Shown here piece by piece: positions 9,612 through 24,232 of a stretch of DNA of 64,000 nucleotides; position 1 is the first letter of the stretch; every line of letters starts with the position of its first letter. This DNA is from Motacilla alba alba (taxonomy: Eukaryota > Chordata > Aves > Passeriformes > Motacillidae). Below the pieces are notes generated by a model. It searched no databases. It saw nothing but the letters and a program-made list of their open reading frames with translations, and was not told the origin of the DNA. Both the position numbers and the translations under genes were made by a program. The stretch spans positions 23,384,518-23,448,517 of the forward strand of contig NC_052046.1 of the NCBI RefSeq assembly GCF_015832195.1, given 5' to 3'.

Positions 9612-12600
9612 TGAAGAATTATAGATTTTGATGTGGCGTGTGAGATATGAGAGGTGTCTTCAACTGCAGGCAAAAAAAAAAAAATAGACAGGACTTCCTT
9701 CTGTGGTATTCACTGAGTCCTTTGTCACAAGTTTGGGGATAGTTTGCTTGCTTAACTTTGCATTGATGCCTTTCACTTGTCACAATTTTAATACTTCATG
9801 ATTAATAAACTTTTGTTAATCTTTCTGTGTGGTTGGCCTTTAAAGTGCGAGTAACAAAACGTTCTGTAGTGAAGCAGAGTAGGGCAAGGGATGGAGGAGA
9901 GTGGGTCAGTGGGAGGCTGGGGCAGGCAGGCAGTGGAGAGATGATCAGTTTTTTCAGAATGTGAAATGAGGGCACGCTGCTGGCAAAGCAAGCCCCATGA
10001 AAGAGAGAACTCTTGCTTTACTCTCTTGCAAACTTTGATAGGGTGGGAAAAAAGAAATGCAGTACATTGCCAAGCATCATACAGCCAGGTTTGGGCTTCT
10101 TTTTTTCTTCTTCCCCCCTCGCCCTTGCCTTTTATGCAATACACTAAGATCTCTTCTCCTTGTACATCAATTACACACCTCTTAATTACACACCTGAGAG
10201 TGCATGACTCCATAGGCACCCGCAGAAGGGTCCTTGCCCGCTCCAAAGTGCATATTACATATGCATATTTAATTTAAAAGAGAAATAAAAGCAGAATAAA
10301 TTATTGGTGATCCAGACCACAAGTGAGTCTTCTGGGAGTTACCTGAAGAAAGAGCCCTACGCCCTCCTGTAGGAGTCTGCTCCTGCAGGTGCCTTAACAA
10401 CCCAGGATGCTCCACCTGACATAGTCTAGGATAGGCAAGACAGGTCCCATTCCATAATCTATACCACAGTAGCACTTGGGAAAAGAAGTCACCATGTTCT
10501 GTCTCTCCTTCCAGCCCTGCCTCTAGTCCCTAGCCCAGCCTTGGGCAGAGCAGCTGCCCCTCCACGCCAGGCTTATCTCCGAGATTGAAGTCCGTGATCA
10601 GTTTAGTGCAGCCATCAAAGGCATGGGCACACCGGCTGCGTGTGGAGCAGAGCTGGTTAGAGTACCTCCAGCTTCCCTATCCAGATGGTGACCCTACACA
10701 GGCCAAGGGCAGTAGCAGCCAGCTGGGATGTCCCTTGGTCTGTGCTCTCTTCCCCATAGTGTCAGCTGCCAGGATGGCAAAAGGTCTCCACTTACATGCA
10801 GAGGAGTGCAAATCTTACTCTACTTCTTCCAAATGTATGGAAGGTTGTTTACAAGCACATAATTTTTACAGCTGCTTTATATTGCTATAAGCAAGACAGC
10901 TTTATGATGTAGGAATGTCGTAAAGTGTGATATGGAAGATCTTTAAAAAAGATGTGCTTTTTAATGATGGAGAAAAATGCTCTTTCTGGCTGGGGGCAGG
11001 GGATTGAGACACAACCTGTAAGATCCTACTCCTGACACTGAACATTGCAGCTCTGTGAAAGGGGCCTTACAAAGGTCTTTCAGCTTAACGCTCGCTTTAA
11101 GTACATGCATCATTTCCTCCATATTCTGTGCAACGGTAGTCCTGGTTATGAGCAAAGATTTTTGATCCTACACAACTTTGATACAAATTTGATTTGTTTC
11201 CATAGCAATAGATCCTTGTGTTTTGAGTCCTGGAGATTTTTGAAATTATATGTCCCTTAGCATCCGCTGAAGCTTTGCAGCATAAAACATCTAAGCTGAT
11301 GCTCTTATGTGTTTAACATGGGTGGAAGGAAGGAGACCACAGGCTTCACTCACATATGCTACATGCTTTGTCTGAATTATTTTACTATGAATTCTCAATC
11401 TTGCTGATGTTAAAAGTTAAAAATTATACAGCACGAACCAGTTCTATCTAACAACATGAACAGCTTTGCTTCATTCACATAAAGTGATCACAATAAATGA
11501 ATGAATTCCATACAAATTGAGAAGGAATAGTTATGCTGAATAACAATTAGCCTATTACTGACTAAGTAGGTAACACCAGGCTCTGGGGCTGTTACAAGCT
11601 GGGCTTATTTGCTTATGTTAAGGTGCTTTTTAGCCTTAAACTGTTCCACCCAGTGTGTAAGTAGACTAAGATTTATGTTCTTATGTATGGATTCATTTCC
11701 ATGTTGGCACATATTCATGTAATTCTACTTTCCTCTAAACACAACATCATCCCTAATGTCTAAGGAATATACATAAAGATAATGTTGCTGAACCTTTCAT
11801 TTGCTCTCTTGATGAAATGCTTTGGCACTCTCTGTCTCCTCTCTTCCTCTGCTTAAATCCCCATGGAAGACAGAATCTGCTCTTACCCGCTGCTGGAGAT
11901 TGCAATCACTGAGCAATTACTAATAAGGGAAGAAAGTTTGTGCAAGGCAAGGGATCAGGTAACATTGCAACATGGATTATATTATTGTGCTAGCAGTAAT
12001 GATCCCTGCTCTTAAAAATGAAAATGTGGTTTAATTTTTGTTGTGGTATTTAAATTTTCATTTTTCAGAATAAAAATCTCTGCACATGAAAATGTATCTT
12101 ACAGTAATGGAGGTATGGCAGTTAACATGTCAGTTGAAAGTATGTAACCTTCCTTTTCTCCTTTTCATGACAAAGGTAATCTCATCTGAGGGCATTTATG
12201 TGAAGAAGTAACAGCATGGCATGGTGAAAACACTGGGTGATTAATCCTGGCATCTACTTCCTGCAGGGCTTCTTGATTAGTTACATTAATTCATCAGGTA
12301 TTTCAGAGTTTTTGATTTCTCACCACTGGTTAGGTTCACTGAGTTCAGGCTAAAATGAGCCAGAAGCAATGTTTATTAGTAATTTTGTAATACAGACTAC
12401 TCTAATAATTCAGTACAAATATTTAATCTGAAATATATCCATTCACTCTAACACCTAATGCAGTTTGCAGCTATGTTCAGAGAGAACTGAGAGAACATGG
12501 TGATTAGGCAGTGTTTTCTAAATTATTAACATGAGAGCTAATAACAAAATCTTCTTAATTTCCAATGCTGGAATTAAGATTCCTTTCATTCGAAAACAAG

Positions 12601-15600
12601 CTTTGGCAGGGAGATGACCACCTCTTACCTGCTGTTAAGGCTGAGCTCAGGGTGGTTAGTCTGGGAGGCATGGCCTTTCAGCAAAATGATGAAAAGGAGA
12701 ACAAAGGAATTGTGTGTTACAAACACAGGAAAAATCCAAATAACACAGAAGTAAATGGGAGAGGAATCCTCAGAAATTAGCAGCCTGTAAAGTCACAGGT
12801 GTGTTTCAACTGTTTGATAGCTGAAATAGCGTTATTGCTTGTATGGTAGAGACAAAGAAGCAAAGACCCTTATCCAGCAGACTTTAACACACATACTGAC
12901 TGGGCAGTGAATTCAGCAGATGCATGTGTGAACATTTGCAGGGTTGGTACTCAAAATTGCTCTGCCACTCAGCTTTCTCACAGTGAAAAACTTTATTTTC
13001 TGAAAGATATAAGAAGACCACACATAAATCACATTCAAATATCTGACCACATCTCGTGCCACATGAGCTCATCAAGCCATGGGGAGGTAAAACCTGGTGC
13101 CTGAGAGTCCATTTGACTTCATGAATGCGTGTGGTATACCCAAAAATTTATTGGACAGCTGATAGCCACATCTTAACTCAGAGAAGCAGATGTAGAACCC
13201 ACTGGCTGCTTTTAAACACCATGGACCAATCATTACCCTTGCACCGATGGACCTGGGAAAGAAAAACAGAGGTGGTTGTGGTGATGGAAGGGCACAATAG
13301 GTACAACAGTTTTAATTTTCCACTTGATCACAACATGAATAGCAGCAAGAGTGAAAGGGGATGGTCTTGTCTACGATGTGGCAGGGGATGCTGCTTGATT
13401 AACCAGCATACTTTTATTTAAGCTGTGCTTGAGGGACTTTATGAACAGTTATGTATGGCCTTCTGTGAGATTTAGTTTTACTCCTCAGAGAAACACTGGT
13501 AGAAAGATGTCTCCCTTCTCACGATTCTCAAAGCTGGGGCTCATGCACAGATGAAGTTGTCTTTGTCTTCCACCTGGGATGTTGTACAATGGTGTGGGTG
13601 AGAGGTTGCCTCTCTTATTTGCCAATAAATTGTGTCTGTTTCAGCTTCTCCTACCACTGTCTTTGGGGCTCAAGTGTGGTGCTGCACCTTTATGTTGTTT
13701 CAGTCATCAATGCTAATGCTTAAATAAAATTTTCATAGATAAAATTATGCTTTTAGAGGTGTTGAAATCTGTCAGAGGAGAATCCCTCCCCAGGACCAAG
13801 GAATCCAGAGGCATTAGTGCAGAATTTGCCTTTGGAGGTTATATAACAATTCTGCAGAGATCCTTACCCTCCGTCGAAGGTCGAGAGGGAAAATGAAGAA
13901 TATGCTTAATAAACTGTCTCTGAGGGTGATGTTCTCTCCTGACCCCCATAGAGAGTTTGTGCCTTGGAGTAAGAAGTTTGATTAGCCTTTTCTCTCAGCA
14001 ATGGAAGCATCATGGTAGTGATCCAAAAAGTGCTTTGGGAAAAAACAAACTATGGACTTTTCTTTCACTGACCTCCTGCTACAGTGAATTTCATAAGCTG
14101 ACAATGCACCCTGTAAGGACACATTTCTTTTTTACTAGTTTCAATTTATTGCCCTTTAATATAATTTAAGTGGCAGCTATGATTCCCTGTGGCTCCTTTA
14201 CAAGATTTTAAGGTTTATTTTTTTGCTAACTTTTTAAAGAGCATTTCTAAAAGGCTCTGAGCATCCTCCCCTGGTTTTGGTGTCTAATAATTAACAGGGA
14301 GTACCTGTCCCTGTTTTGAGGCAAAAAAATTACTTTATAATGAAATTCCTATGTACTGGAAGGCTGTGATTTTGAGATTCCTGCCTTATACCAAAGTCCA
14401 GGCAAAACTTGATGTCCGTAACACAAAGATTCCACCTGCCATTGAATCTGAAGGGTTTGGTTGTGCCATAGTCATAGTCCACGTGAGTCCATGGTACACT
14501 GGGAGAGGAGAAGACACGTGAAGAAGACATAGAGTGGTCCAGCTGTTTGCCATGGCTAAAGCCATTATAGGGTACTTTACACTGAGCCCTTGAAAACAGG
14601 ATGAGCTTCACTCAGGGAGTCCCTGGAAAGGAATAGGCTCTCATTCCAGTAACATCACCCAGCTTACAGGTTTGTGTGGCTAGGGAGATATCCACTGAAT
14701 TCAGATTTATAAACAAGTCCAAGTGTAAAAAAGGTATTTCAGCCTCTACATGGCTACAAAATGTCACCAGAAATTAACCAGCTTTGCTCTTTCAACTGGA
14801 GAACAAAATGAGAAGTCTACAGAAGGTCAGACATATAAAAATGCATTGAAATGAAAAGGGAGGAATATTAAATTACAAAATAAAGAATTATACTTGGTAC
14901 AGCTTATGGCTCTAATCTTTTTGCCTATTTCAAGCGGTAATTAGCACCCACAACTGTATTTGTTGTAAGCTTGTGATCTTCAGGTCTTGGTAGCAAATAA
15001 ATGACTCATACTTTATTCTTTAAATTTTAATTACTGTAAGATACATGAAGATAATTCCATCATATTTTATATTATCACCACTTTGCCCTTTCTGCTTTAA
15101 CTGCTCTGCAGTTTTAAGCTCATGTTGGCTCAAACTGTGACTGGACAGATCCCTGCCAGTGTGGGGAATGCTGCTGGGCTCTGGGGGACCCTGTCTAGGG
15201 AGAGACAGCTACAATGGAGATGTTTTCTAAAGGATGCAGGACCCTGTGTTGTTAGCTAATTGCTCTGGCCTGTCTTCATATCTCACACAGGAATCTGCTG
15301 CCTCTGACCCACTCATCACGTGCTTTGTATCCTCACTTAAATCAGACCTTTCTCATTTCAGTCAAAGATGATTCTTGTTCTGTCTACAATAAATTGCTCC
15401 AACAGTCATTCATTCATTATCATGTCCTCTCTTGGCCTCTTCAGTGGGGTGTAAATCTATAGATTTCACCCATGGATTCTATAGTCAATCCATTAGATCC
15501 AAACCACAAAGTTAGCCTGTAGCTTGTTGGTGCCTTCCATGCACAACTTCCTTAGTATTAAAACTCTGACAGCAGTTGGTTGCACCATAACCTACTAAAT

Positions 15601-18600
15601 AAAGTATCCAATGTTGCAGGTACTTGTTTGAAAAGAATCTAAGTGTTTTGATACCTAAATATCCTCTTCAAAGTAATGTAGGTGGCCAAATTTCATCAAT
15701 TTTAATGCTCTCTTTTTTTTTTTACTAGTTTCTTATCAAACTCCTCAACTAGTTCATGACTTTTTTCTTTATCAAATTGTGTACTCCCTACTTGCTCTAT
15801 CTATAACCTATATGAATACACAAATCTTTGCTTTCTATTAACTGCAGCTGGCCACTTTTAACATTGCAGTTGTCTAGTCATTCCAGAGCTGCTTTTTCTA
15901 CCAAGACACAAAACCCCATCTGATGTTTAAATCTCATTTTGATCCTTATATTTTGCCTCAAGCTTCAGAGTAAGATACCCATGCAAAACACAGCACTGTG
16001 AGGGTTACTGTGGGAAAATGAACTCTATGTCAGCCAGACCCACTACTACAGATCCAAAGCAGTTTATGACTCTCTATGTGAAAAATTATCTACCTGCCTA
16101 CTCCTGCTTTCACTGCTGCATCTAGGATTTTGACACATCACATACTCTTGTGACTACCTGTGTGAATCACTCCAGGTGAAAAGCAATTTGAAGCACCATT
16201 CCTGGCTATGCCTTTTGCCCTCACTTTCAGCTGTCATCATGGGTACCACTCAACTGGTGAACCTCCATGAAATGACTTTGATATATCTAGGTTACAGCTA
16301 GGTCTAGTAATTTCCAAATTGGCAGAAAAAATTCAAACCATATGGCACTTGACTCATCAGCAAATTGTTTAGTTGCAAAAGCCTTCCTCATTCAACTTAG
16401 GGCAATTTTAATTGGCCTGCCTTGTATCAGAGCCTGTGCAGCAGTGGAAAATCCCAAAGATGTCCTGTTCGCCTCAGCACATTCTGTAGAGGTTCCCAGA
16501 GAAGCAGTTTGACTGGCAAAGGCAGTTGGAGTCCCACCTGCACTCTAGCTGAGACATGCTGGCCAGAGTAGCTGTGCATGGGGCCAGGCCATTACTTCTC
16601 AGATTCTGAGAGACTAACATTGTTAGGGAGTACCTCCATGGGATGCCTCTGTTTGATTCTGAGTCTGCCGTGCCATGTGCAAGAAAACAGCATATAAAAT
16701 TTTCTCTCTGTTTGCATTCCTGTGAAGGAATATCCACAATGCAACATGCTGCATTTAAGCATAGATGGCTGACATATTGCTTTGACTATTCTGCTTTACA
16801 ACATTATCCTATAGAACAAGTGGCTCTCACCATGGCTTTACCGAGGATTATAGCAGCACCCCTACATTTGTTAAAGATGAGTTTGCCTTTGCACAAATTC
16901 ACGGTTTATTTAGTTACTGTGGGAAAGTTTATTTGGTTACTGTGGGTTACTGTGCCTGCATCAATACAGGTGGGGTTGATTTCTCAGGTAGTGGTTGCTG
17001 AAACTCTTCAAGCTGGGGTTATTGGTGTCCAGGCTCTCTGAATATTAGATTCTCAGAGAATATTATATTATCAGAAAATCAGAATACCAGATTTTTACAT
17101 GAGTCATTGAACCCTGGAAGCATGTAGAAAATCCTTCGATACTCCTAGGTTCATTCTTATGAGCTGTATTTAGACCGTAGTTTATAGAATTTTGGGTAGA
17201 GGACAATAGGCTTAAGAGGTGGGCAACAGCTTTCACAGCAGGGTAAGGAGAACCCATTCCTCACAATTGCCTAAGTGGGGGACCAGGCTGCAGCAGCCTC
17301 ACTGACTTCAATTTAGGTAGTACAGCACATTCAAAAGTCCTAAATTTCAGCAGTGTCTATGCACTCACTCAGGGTGCATCTCTGAGGACTCTAAGGCCAA
17401 TAGGAAAAAAACCCCACCGAGTTTATAATGAATATAGGTTTTCTGTAGACAGCTGGGTGTTACTCAAGCACTGCTAAAGGACTTTGTCTTGCCTGTTGGG
17501 TAGCAGTGTCAGGGTTTGGAGTCCAAAACGCTATCCCCTGACATGATTCACTGGCCCGGAGTTGTATTTGGTGAGTAATAATATCAATTGCAGAATCCTA
17601 GTATGGTTTATTTACTGGTCATATTAGCATGTGAGCTGATTCACATTGCCTCAGAAAACCCTTGCTTGCATATGAATGTTATTACGCTATCAACTGCCTC
17701 TGATATCTCACAGATTTTTTTTCTATTTTCTCCCTCCTAATCTATTTTTTTAGGCCAACAACCCTGCTTCAATGCCAGCATCTGCCTTTCTAATAATGTA
17801 GCTATTTACTGCATCATTGTGCTCTACTCTCATTTCATGTTGTCACACTCTCCATGACAATATTTGAAAATTGGCAAAACCCTCAGTGAGAAATTTGTAC
17901 CAGAGGGAAAATGAGAAACACAAGTGGTGCAGCCAGGTTATCATGAAAAGGCACGGAGGCTGTCGTCACACCATGCCTCTCTTGTGTGACCTCCTTCTGG
18001 ACTCAGGCTGAGACACTCAGACTGCCTCTGCTGGAAAAACTGCTGCTTAGTTTATTTTTGGTGTGCTTTCACTATAAATGCTCTGAGTCCCTCAGGACAG
18101 CTCTGTGCTGGGTTTGCATCAACATTCTTTGTGTTCTTCAGTCAAAAAATTCACTGCTTTCTCTAGCAACAAATGCCTGTGCAGCAATCAGTGAATTATT
18201 ATTAAAACAGAAATTGCTGTTTGTATCAATTGTATCTTCAGGACTGAGTGAGCCTAACTTAGGCTAAGAGTCATTAACTGAAGCAAATGTGCTGGATAAA
18301 GGAGAAGCAAAAATAACTGAGTGAATATGCTTGTTATCAGCAGGCATCAAATGTTTTCCTGAGCTCAGTCCCTAAGCAACTCTACCTATATCTGTCACTG
18401 TGGCCCTCAGAAGAAAAGAGATCCCTGGGTTTTCCATGCCTCATCAACCCCCTCCCACTGTGTGGCTTCTGCAGCCTGTGCAGCCCAGGACACACTACAG
18501 TCGTCATGTTCACAGTAGGAAAAAGAAGGTGCTTTAGGAAGAATTGTAAATTTGGGCAATCAAGTGTTTGGGACAGGGTGGCTACAAACAAGTTTGTCTC

Positions 18601-18970
18601 TAGTATGTGGGGCTCTATTTTCATACTGTTTTTCAACTGCCATCACACATGCCCTGGAACTCCACCAAAGTTACCTGTGAGCCAGGTGGTGACTGTCAAG
18701 CTGCTCAGCTGTCCCAGTGCAGGAGGACGTGCCTGGCACCTACACACCTCCTACCTCTCCCAGTGGCAGCACATATCTCAATCTCCATGAGCAAATGGAG
18801 GCACTGGTGTTATCCCAGTCCATTCACACTCCAGAGGTCAGAAACCCTCCTCTTCAGGTGTTAGACCAGAGTCCTCCACTGCATAGGAGCTGCTGCAGAT
18901 TAACAAGCTGCTCCCACAGAAGGATGCAGCTCAACCATTGCCAGGCTGGCTGACCCTTGATAGTGTCTGT
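9612..18970. other. Intergenic, no gene recognised
   Basis: This is ordinary AT-leaning, CpG-poor DNA downstream of OTP. Open frames are short (under about 160 codons), lie on both strands, and match no family I know. A direct repeat of about 22 bases lies at 16902-16950 ('gtttatttrgttactgtggg' in two copies). An 8-base hairpin is at 17517-17543. No tRNA box B, transposon end or CpG island was seen. Confidence 0.6.
16902..16950. repeat. Short tandem direct repeat
   Basis: Two near-identical copies of 'gtttatttagttactgtggg' and 'gtttatttggttactgtggg' stand side by side, followed by a partial third ('ttactgtg'). This is a small local duplication with no evident function. Confidence 0.75.
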
Positions 18971-18976
18971 TTCTCT

Positions 18977-19023
18977 GGTTAGCTTGTTTGTAGCAATGTG
19001 CAATCCATTTTTCATTAGATAAT
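18977..19023 (+). repeat. Copy A of a diverged 47-base repeated element
   Basis: It aligns without gaps to 20934-20980 with about 39 of 47 identical bases (shared words include 'ttgtttgt', 'aatgtgcaa' and 'ttcatta'). Similarity fades outside this core. The two copies are in the same orientation, 2.0 kb apart. It could be an old local duplication or two fragments of an ancient dispersed repeat. Confidence 0.7.
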
Positions 19024-20933
19024 ATGCTAGTATTATGGACAACTCTTCTGTAGCTGGTGGAACAAGAAGTCTCCCAATCAAGATATCCAGAGGTCTACTT
19101 TGTAACCAAACTGTTCAAGAGTGACCCAGACAGAATGTTCCTCAGCTGTCCAACAAGCTTCTGGATAAAAAAAGGTTGTTTATTTCTGGAATGAATATTG
19201 AAAGGACTTAGGGCCATCTGATCTCATTTTTTTTTTTAATAAGAAGTATTTGTAGCAGTACACATTTAGAGTCTCTGTTCTTAATACAGAAGTCAAATAC
19301 AAAAGAGTACTTAAAAAACAAAACATCACTTTAGACTTTTAAGGCACAGAACTGCAGGATGTCTGCATATCTTACTCCATATAATAAACATGATATTAGG
19401 TCATGCTTTATTTCCTGTGGTTTGAAAACCCACCTGTGAACTTATATATTGCCCTATATGTTATGTGGGACTCTTCCCAGTGGTGATAATGTACACATAC
19501 ACTTTTAAAAACAGCATATACTCACAAGTCCAAACAGAAATACACATTGAGTTACCATAATTTTCAGTCAAAACAATTACCAGAATGTTTTTGGAATAAA
19601 GCTGGTTCTATTTTCCCAGTTTTGTTGGCTAGTCCTACAAAATGAGGCTACAAAATACCACCAAGTATTAAAGATGTGAAGTCGAAAAGCTTTTTTTCAG
19701 CTCAGTAGTACTGAATGGCAATTAGACATTCTGAACAATCATACAACTTCTTTAATCAAATTAGGTAATGTGAAATTGGCTAGATTTTCCTCAATACTTT
19801 CAACTTCAGTGAAAAATACAATAATTAAACTCCCAGTACAATGACTTTCAAACCTCTGTGCACTTTCAGCCCCCTCTCTTCTTCCCTTTCTGGATAATAA
19901 ATCCTTATGAAAGCTGCCACCACAGCTGAGACAGGTTGTGAAATTGTTTAATAATGTTGACTCAAGCAGTGATATCATTTGGAGACTCTTGCTTTTCTTT
20001 CAACATCTTTAAAGATAACTGGAAGCTGGTGGATGTTACAGAGCATACACAGCCCCCTGCAGTAGAAAGGAAGGTGGTTGATGCAAGGGGAGCTCTATTT
20101 CCCCCACGGGGATTGAGGTGAGCTAACTTTAGTGGAGGAAACCCCACCACTGTCCTCTTTGTCCTTCCCTAGTGATCTTGCAAGCCCTTTTTTAAAACAT
20201 GTCTCTTGGGAGAGGGTCAGAAAAGTTAATGCCTCATATTTTTAAGGCCAGGGAGGGTGCCTAAGCAACTTTTGTCTCCCCAAGCAAAATATTTTAATGT
20301 GCCTGGAAAATAAAAACCCCCAGCTGGAAAGCAAACCCCTCAGAGTCAATTGCTTTCCCCATTTTGAGAAGATCCTGCTGCATCAGGTCCTGGCTACTTT
20401 CTGAACATTTATGGGGTCAGCAGTCAGATCCTAGGAACATCTACTCTACAAAACTGATAATTTAATCAGGAAAACAAATCTATTATAAGAAGAAGAAAAA
20501 GAACATAACTGTGAGGTTTCTTCCAACTGTCAAACCTTATCATCTGCAAATAACTTTAGCCTAATTCCAGTGAAAATTATCAGGCACTATACTGGGGAAA
20601 AGGCCACTTTTGCTGTTCCCTGTATGGGAAGTGTTGTCTGTTGGAGCACCCTGGCTCTGTTGAGTGACAACCACACCACATTTCAAAAGGCCATTCAACC
20701 CTCAGAAAAATGTTGTAAAATAATGACAAACTTCCCAAATATGTGGCAGTTTTAAAATTATATATATATAAGAAACTTGAACATTATGTGTTCAAATGGA
20801 TGTAAAATGTCTGTCTTTCAAAAGCGAGGCTGCAATTCTAAGGATGCCATGGAAAGAAAAAAAAATTACTAGCTCCAGTAACAGATGTGAAATTACATTA
20901 GATAAATATAATCATTAGTTTCAGTCTCACCCT

Positions 20934-20980
20934 GGTTAATTTGTTTGTGGAAATGTGCAACCCATTATTCATTAAGTAAT
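20934..20980 (+). repeat. Copy B of a diverged 47-base repeated element
   Basis: This is the partner of 18977-19023, about 83 percent identical over 47 ungapped bases. The preceding 40 bases and the following sequence are AT-rich and show no clear continued match. Confidence 0.7.
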
Positions 20981-22599
20981 TTTTCACACATTGATTAGAA
21001 AGCCATGTCGAATTGTGACCCTGCACATTGGGGTTTGCCTATCTTGCAGTGATCTATATCGCTTACAATACTGGAAATGGGGGACAAAATGTTTGTCTCA
21101 GGCTGATTTTGTGCCAATAAGTAAAGTAAATCAATAGCCAGTGAAGTGTGAATGACATTTCTCTGCTGTATAATATGGTTTTGGGGGCAATTTGACATGC
21201 TACAAGGGGAAACAAGGGTCTTGAACAGAAAGGTAATAAAAGCAAATCATGCTGGTAACTGTACTGAAGACTTGTGTTTTTCTCTACATGGGCAACTTTA
21301 AGATGAGAAAAATAATGCATGTAGCAGTCCGAAAACACTGAGACACTCCCCAGATTTGTGAACATTGGATATTAAATCCAGATGTGGTTGAGAGAGGCTC
21401 GGGTCTCTGGAATGGATGCTGCCTCTGTGTTTAGGCAGGCCCCTGGGCTGTGCTGGCAGTGCCGTCGCTTCCCCAACAGCACTTGCCTCTGCTGACATCT
21501 TTCTTCTGGCAGCTTCCTGTCTAGGGGGTTGAATTCTCAGGCTGTAAATAGTTTTGCATCAAATCACAGAAGCAGGTATTCCCACATCCCCATGAGACCA
21601 CTGCAGGCAGCATGTATGCAGCTTATTTTAGGTGGCGTTTGCTGCTAGTGCAAACCAGCAGAACTTCATCACCTTCAGTTTGTCTGTTTGCACAGCAAAG
21701 AAGCTGAACAGCAGACCCTTCCCTACTGTTAACTTTGGTATTTTGCCATTGTGAATTGCAGATAAGTTAAAGAAGGGAAGAAGGGAGCATGACATGTTTG
21801 TGGTTGCTGCTATCAAGTCTGTCTTTTATATCCCTGCACAATTTATTCTTCTGAGAAGACAGTTTGGGCAATATAGGTACATGATCACTGATTTTTCACA
21901 AGCACTCTTTGTGGGATACCTTGTTTCATCCCCACTGCTTCTTGAGTCAGCCAAAAGTTAATGGGAGTAAACTTTTTTTTCTTTTTGGTTGTGTTGGCAT
22001 TTCTGTTGCATGCCATGCACAGACCATCACGGCACTTGCAGCAGTCTAAGGTAAAATAAAATAATAAACTTGGCCAGGAGAAAAAGCAGTGCAACATACC
22101 CATCCATCCCCAGACAGGAATCTTTGTGTGCTCTTATGCCCATGACAGCCATTCCAATGAATTTTGGCCAGAGCAAAGAGCTATGAAGTAGTTGTTCCCC
22201 TGCACATCAAAAAAGTTTGTGCTTTCTAGTTCTTCTCATCCCCATCACCTCAATCTTGGGAGTGGAAAGTCTCCTCAGGGCCTGGGCCAAGCTGGCAGAA
22301 AAACTGCTGCAGTAATGAGGTCTTTTTGCCCAGGTGCTAAGTAGTTTAAGGGAATGCAAGGTGTTTGAGCAGAAGGTTGCAGGAGGGAGACAGGTTGCTC
22401 TAGAGAAGCCCTTCAAATTGAAAAGCTGACAGTCCTATATTCCCCAGGGTCCTGGAAGTGGCGTGTGGCACGACCCCTCTGAGAATGGCTGTAGGAACGT
22501 CTGCCTACCACAGAGGGGGCAACACAAAGGCGTTTGTATCTACCCAGGAATAAAGATCCTTTAATCAAATCACACACTCTGTCTGCTGGAATTAGAAAG

Positions 22600-22960
22600 G
22601 CTCAGCTCCTGACATATTTTAAAATAAAAATAAATAATTGATGTAATTAAAAAAATGCATCTTAATATCAGTCAGACCTGGCTGTAATGGTGCATTTGGG
22701 TTTGCATAGAAATAAAATTAAATTGTCTGAAAGAGACCTGAAAGTCTGAAAAATAATAGACCAACACCTCTATTAAACCCATAGGAGTCTCTTCTAACAC
22801 CAAGGGGCAAAAGCAATATATATCTGTCAATTTATAAGGTACCTCTACTTGGCATTTTATGCCTCAGATGTGTTCTTTAAAATACAGATTAAAATAACTT
22901 GTGTTTTTCCACATAATGCATACTGCATTAAGGCAATTAACATTTAATTAACAGCAGGTT
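22600..22960. promoter_or_regulatory. Candidate conserved non-coding element
   Basis: An AT-rich, CpG-poor, repeat-free block contains several homeodomain core words ('aataattgatg', 'gtaattaaaa', 'tttaattaac'). Its texture is like that of enhancer elements in gene deserts beside homeobox genes. Conservation was not testable. Confidence 0.3.
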
Positions 22961-24157
22961 TTCCTCAGCAGGTCAGATTGAGAAGGGCTCACTGTTGTTG
23001 CCATAGAAAGTGGAAGGCTGGGCTGTTTCGTTTTCAGAAAAAGAGCAGCTGTTTTTGAGCCCTGACAGTCTGAAATCATCCTGAGTAGTCTATAATGCTC
23101 CAAAGGACAAGGAAAGCAGGAGCAGGAGGAGGAGGAGGAGGTGGCTGCTGTTGGTGTCACAGAGACCATCTCAGGCTGCTGGAGAATGTAATCTGCTTTA
23201 TAAATCAGTGTGCTGTTGTAAGGGTATCTTTTTAATTGAGCTGACAATAGAGCTTTAAAACTCCTATATGCACTCAGTGAGCTAATTTAACTGTTTTCCT
23301 CCGATATGCTTTTTAATTTGTGAGCAAAGCAGTGCAATTATTTCTCACGCTTTTGCTTTTCGTCTATCCTTTTTGTTGTTTCTCTCCTCTTCTTTCCAGA
23401 TTCTTCTCTCTTTCTCTGAGTAGCTATTTGGGGCTTATTGTGAATATTATCCAAGGATATACAGATGCACAAATTTCATTAAGAAGTCACATCGTTGCTC
23501 TAAATTGAAAGCTGCTATCAAGATGGTGCAAGTAGTATTTGTAAAGGGATCTTTAGAAAGGACAGAAATACTGAAATGAAGATAAGATAGATGTAGTGAA
23601 TCTGTAATAACACAGACTAAGTTCTCCTGGGGAAAATGAAAAAAACCAACAAATCTAAACCAAACAATCTCAAAGAGAACTTGGAAGAGCGTGGGGGCTC
23701 CCAGAAGGTGGTGGAGTTTGTCTTTTCTCCTCAGTAGGTGTAAGACAAGGCTCTAAATCATAACATCAGTGAAATGCAATAGCAACAGTAGCCAACTGTC
23801 ATTTTCAATAGTACAATTGAAGGCTTCATGTTGGGGAAGGAGGTTATCCTTTTATGCTCCTAAGCTTTGGTAATTGCAGGCAGAACTGTTCTTACAGCTC
23901 AAGGCAGTCTGAGAGAGAATGATTCAGACTAAAAAACATTCATTAATTGTTTTGGCTGTGGTTTCATTCCTCATGGAATTCCAGAGGAGAGCAAGCAGCT
24001 TTCCTTCTTTTGGTAGGTAGCAGGTTTTTACCATTAAAAGTAATCCGTCTGTCCGGTAAATTTGTTAATCCCCATACCTGCATACGTTTGATAGGGAGAT
24101 TAACAGGAGGACTGTAGTGCAAGGACAGACCTCAGCGAAAATGTGACCCCAGGAATA

Positions 24158-24232
24158 ATATGTATATACATTTACATATATCTATATCTATCTCTATATA
24201 TATACATCTATACACACAGACACACACACATG
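24158..24232. repeat. Mixed (AT)n/(CTAT)n/(AC)n microsatellite
   Basis: The run has interleaved 'tatata', 'tctatatctatctc' and 'acacacagacacacacaca' segments. It is degenerate simple sequence. Confidence 0.85.

Noticed and set aside
17517..17543. 8-base hairpin tgtcaggg/ccctgaca, possible LTR or transposon end
   Set aside because: It is too short, has no target duplication, and no matching repeat body was recognised nearby.
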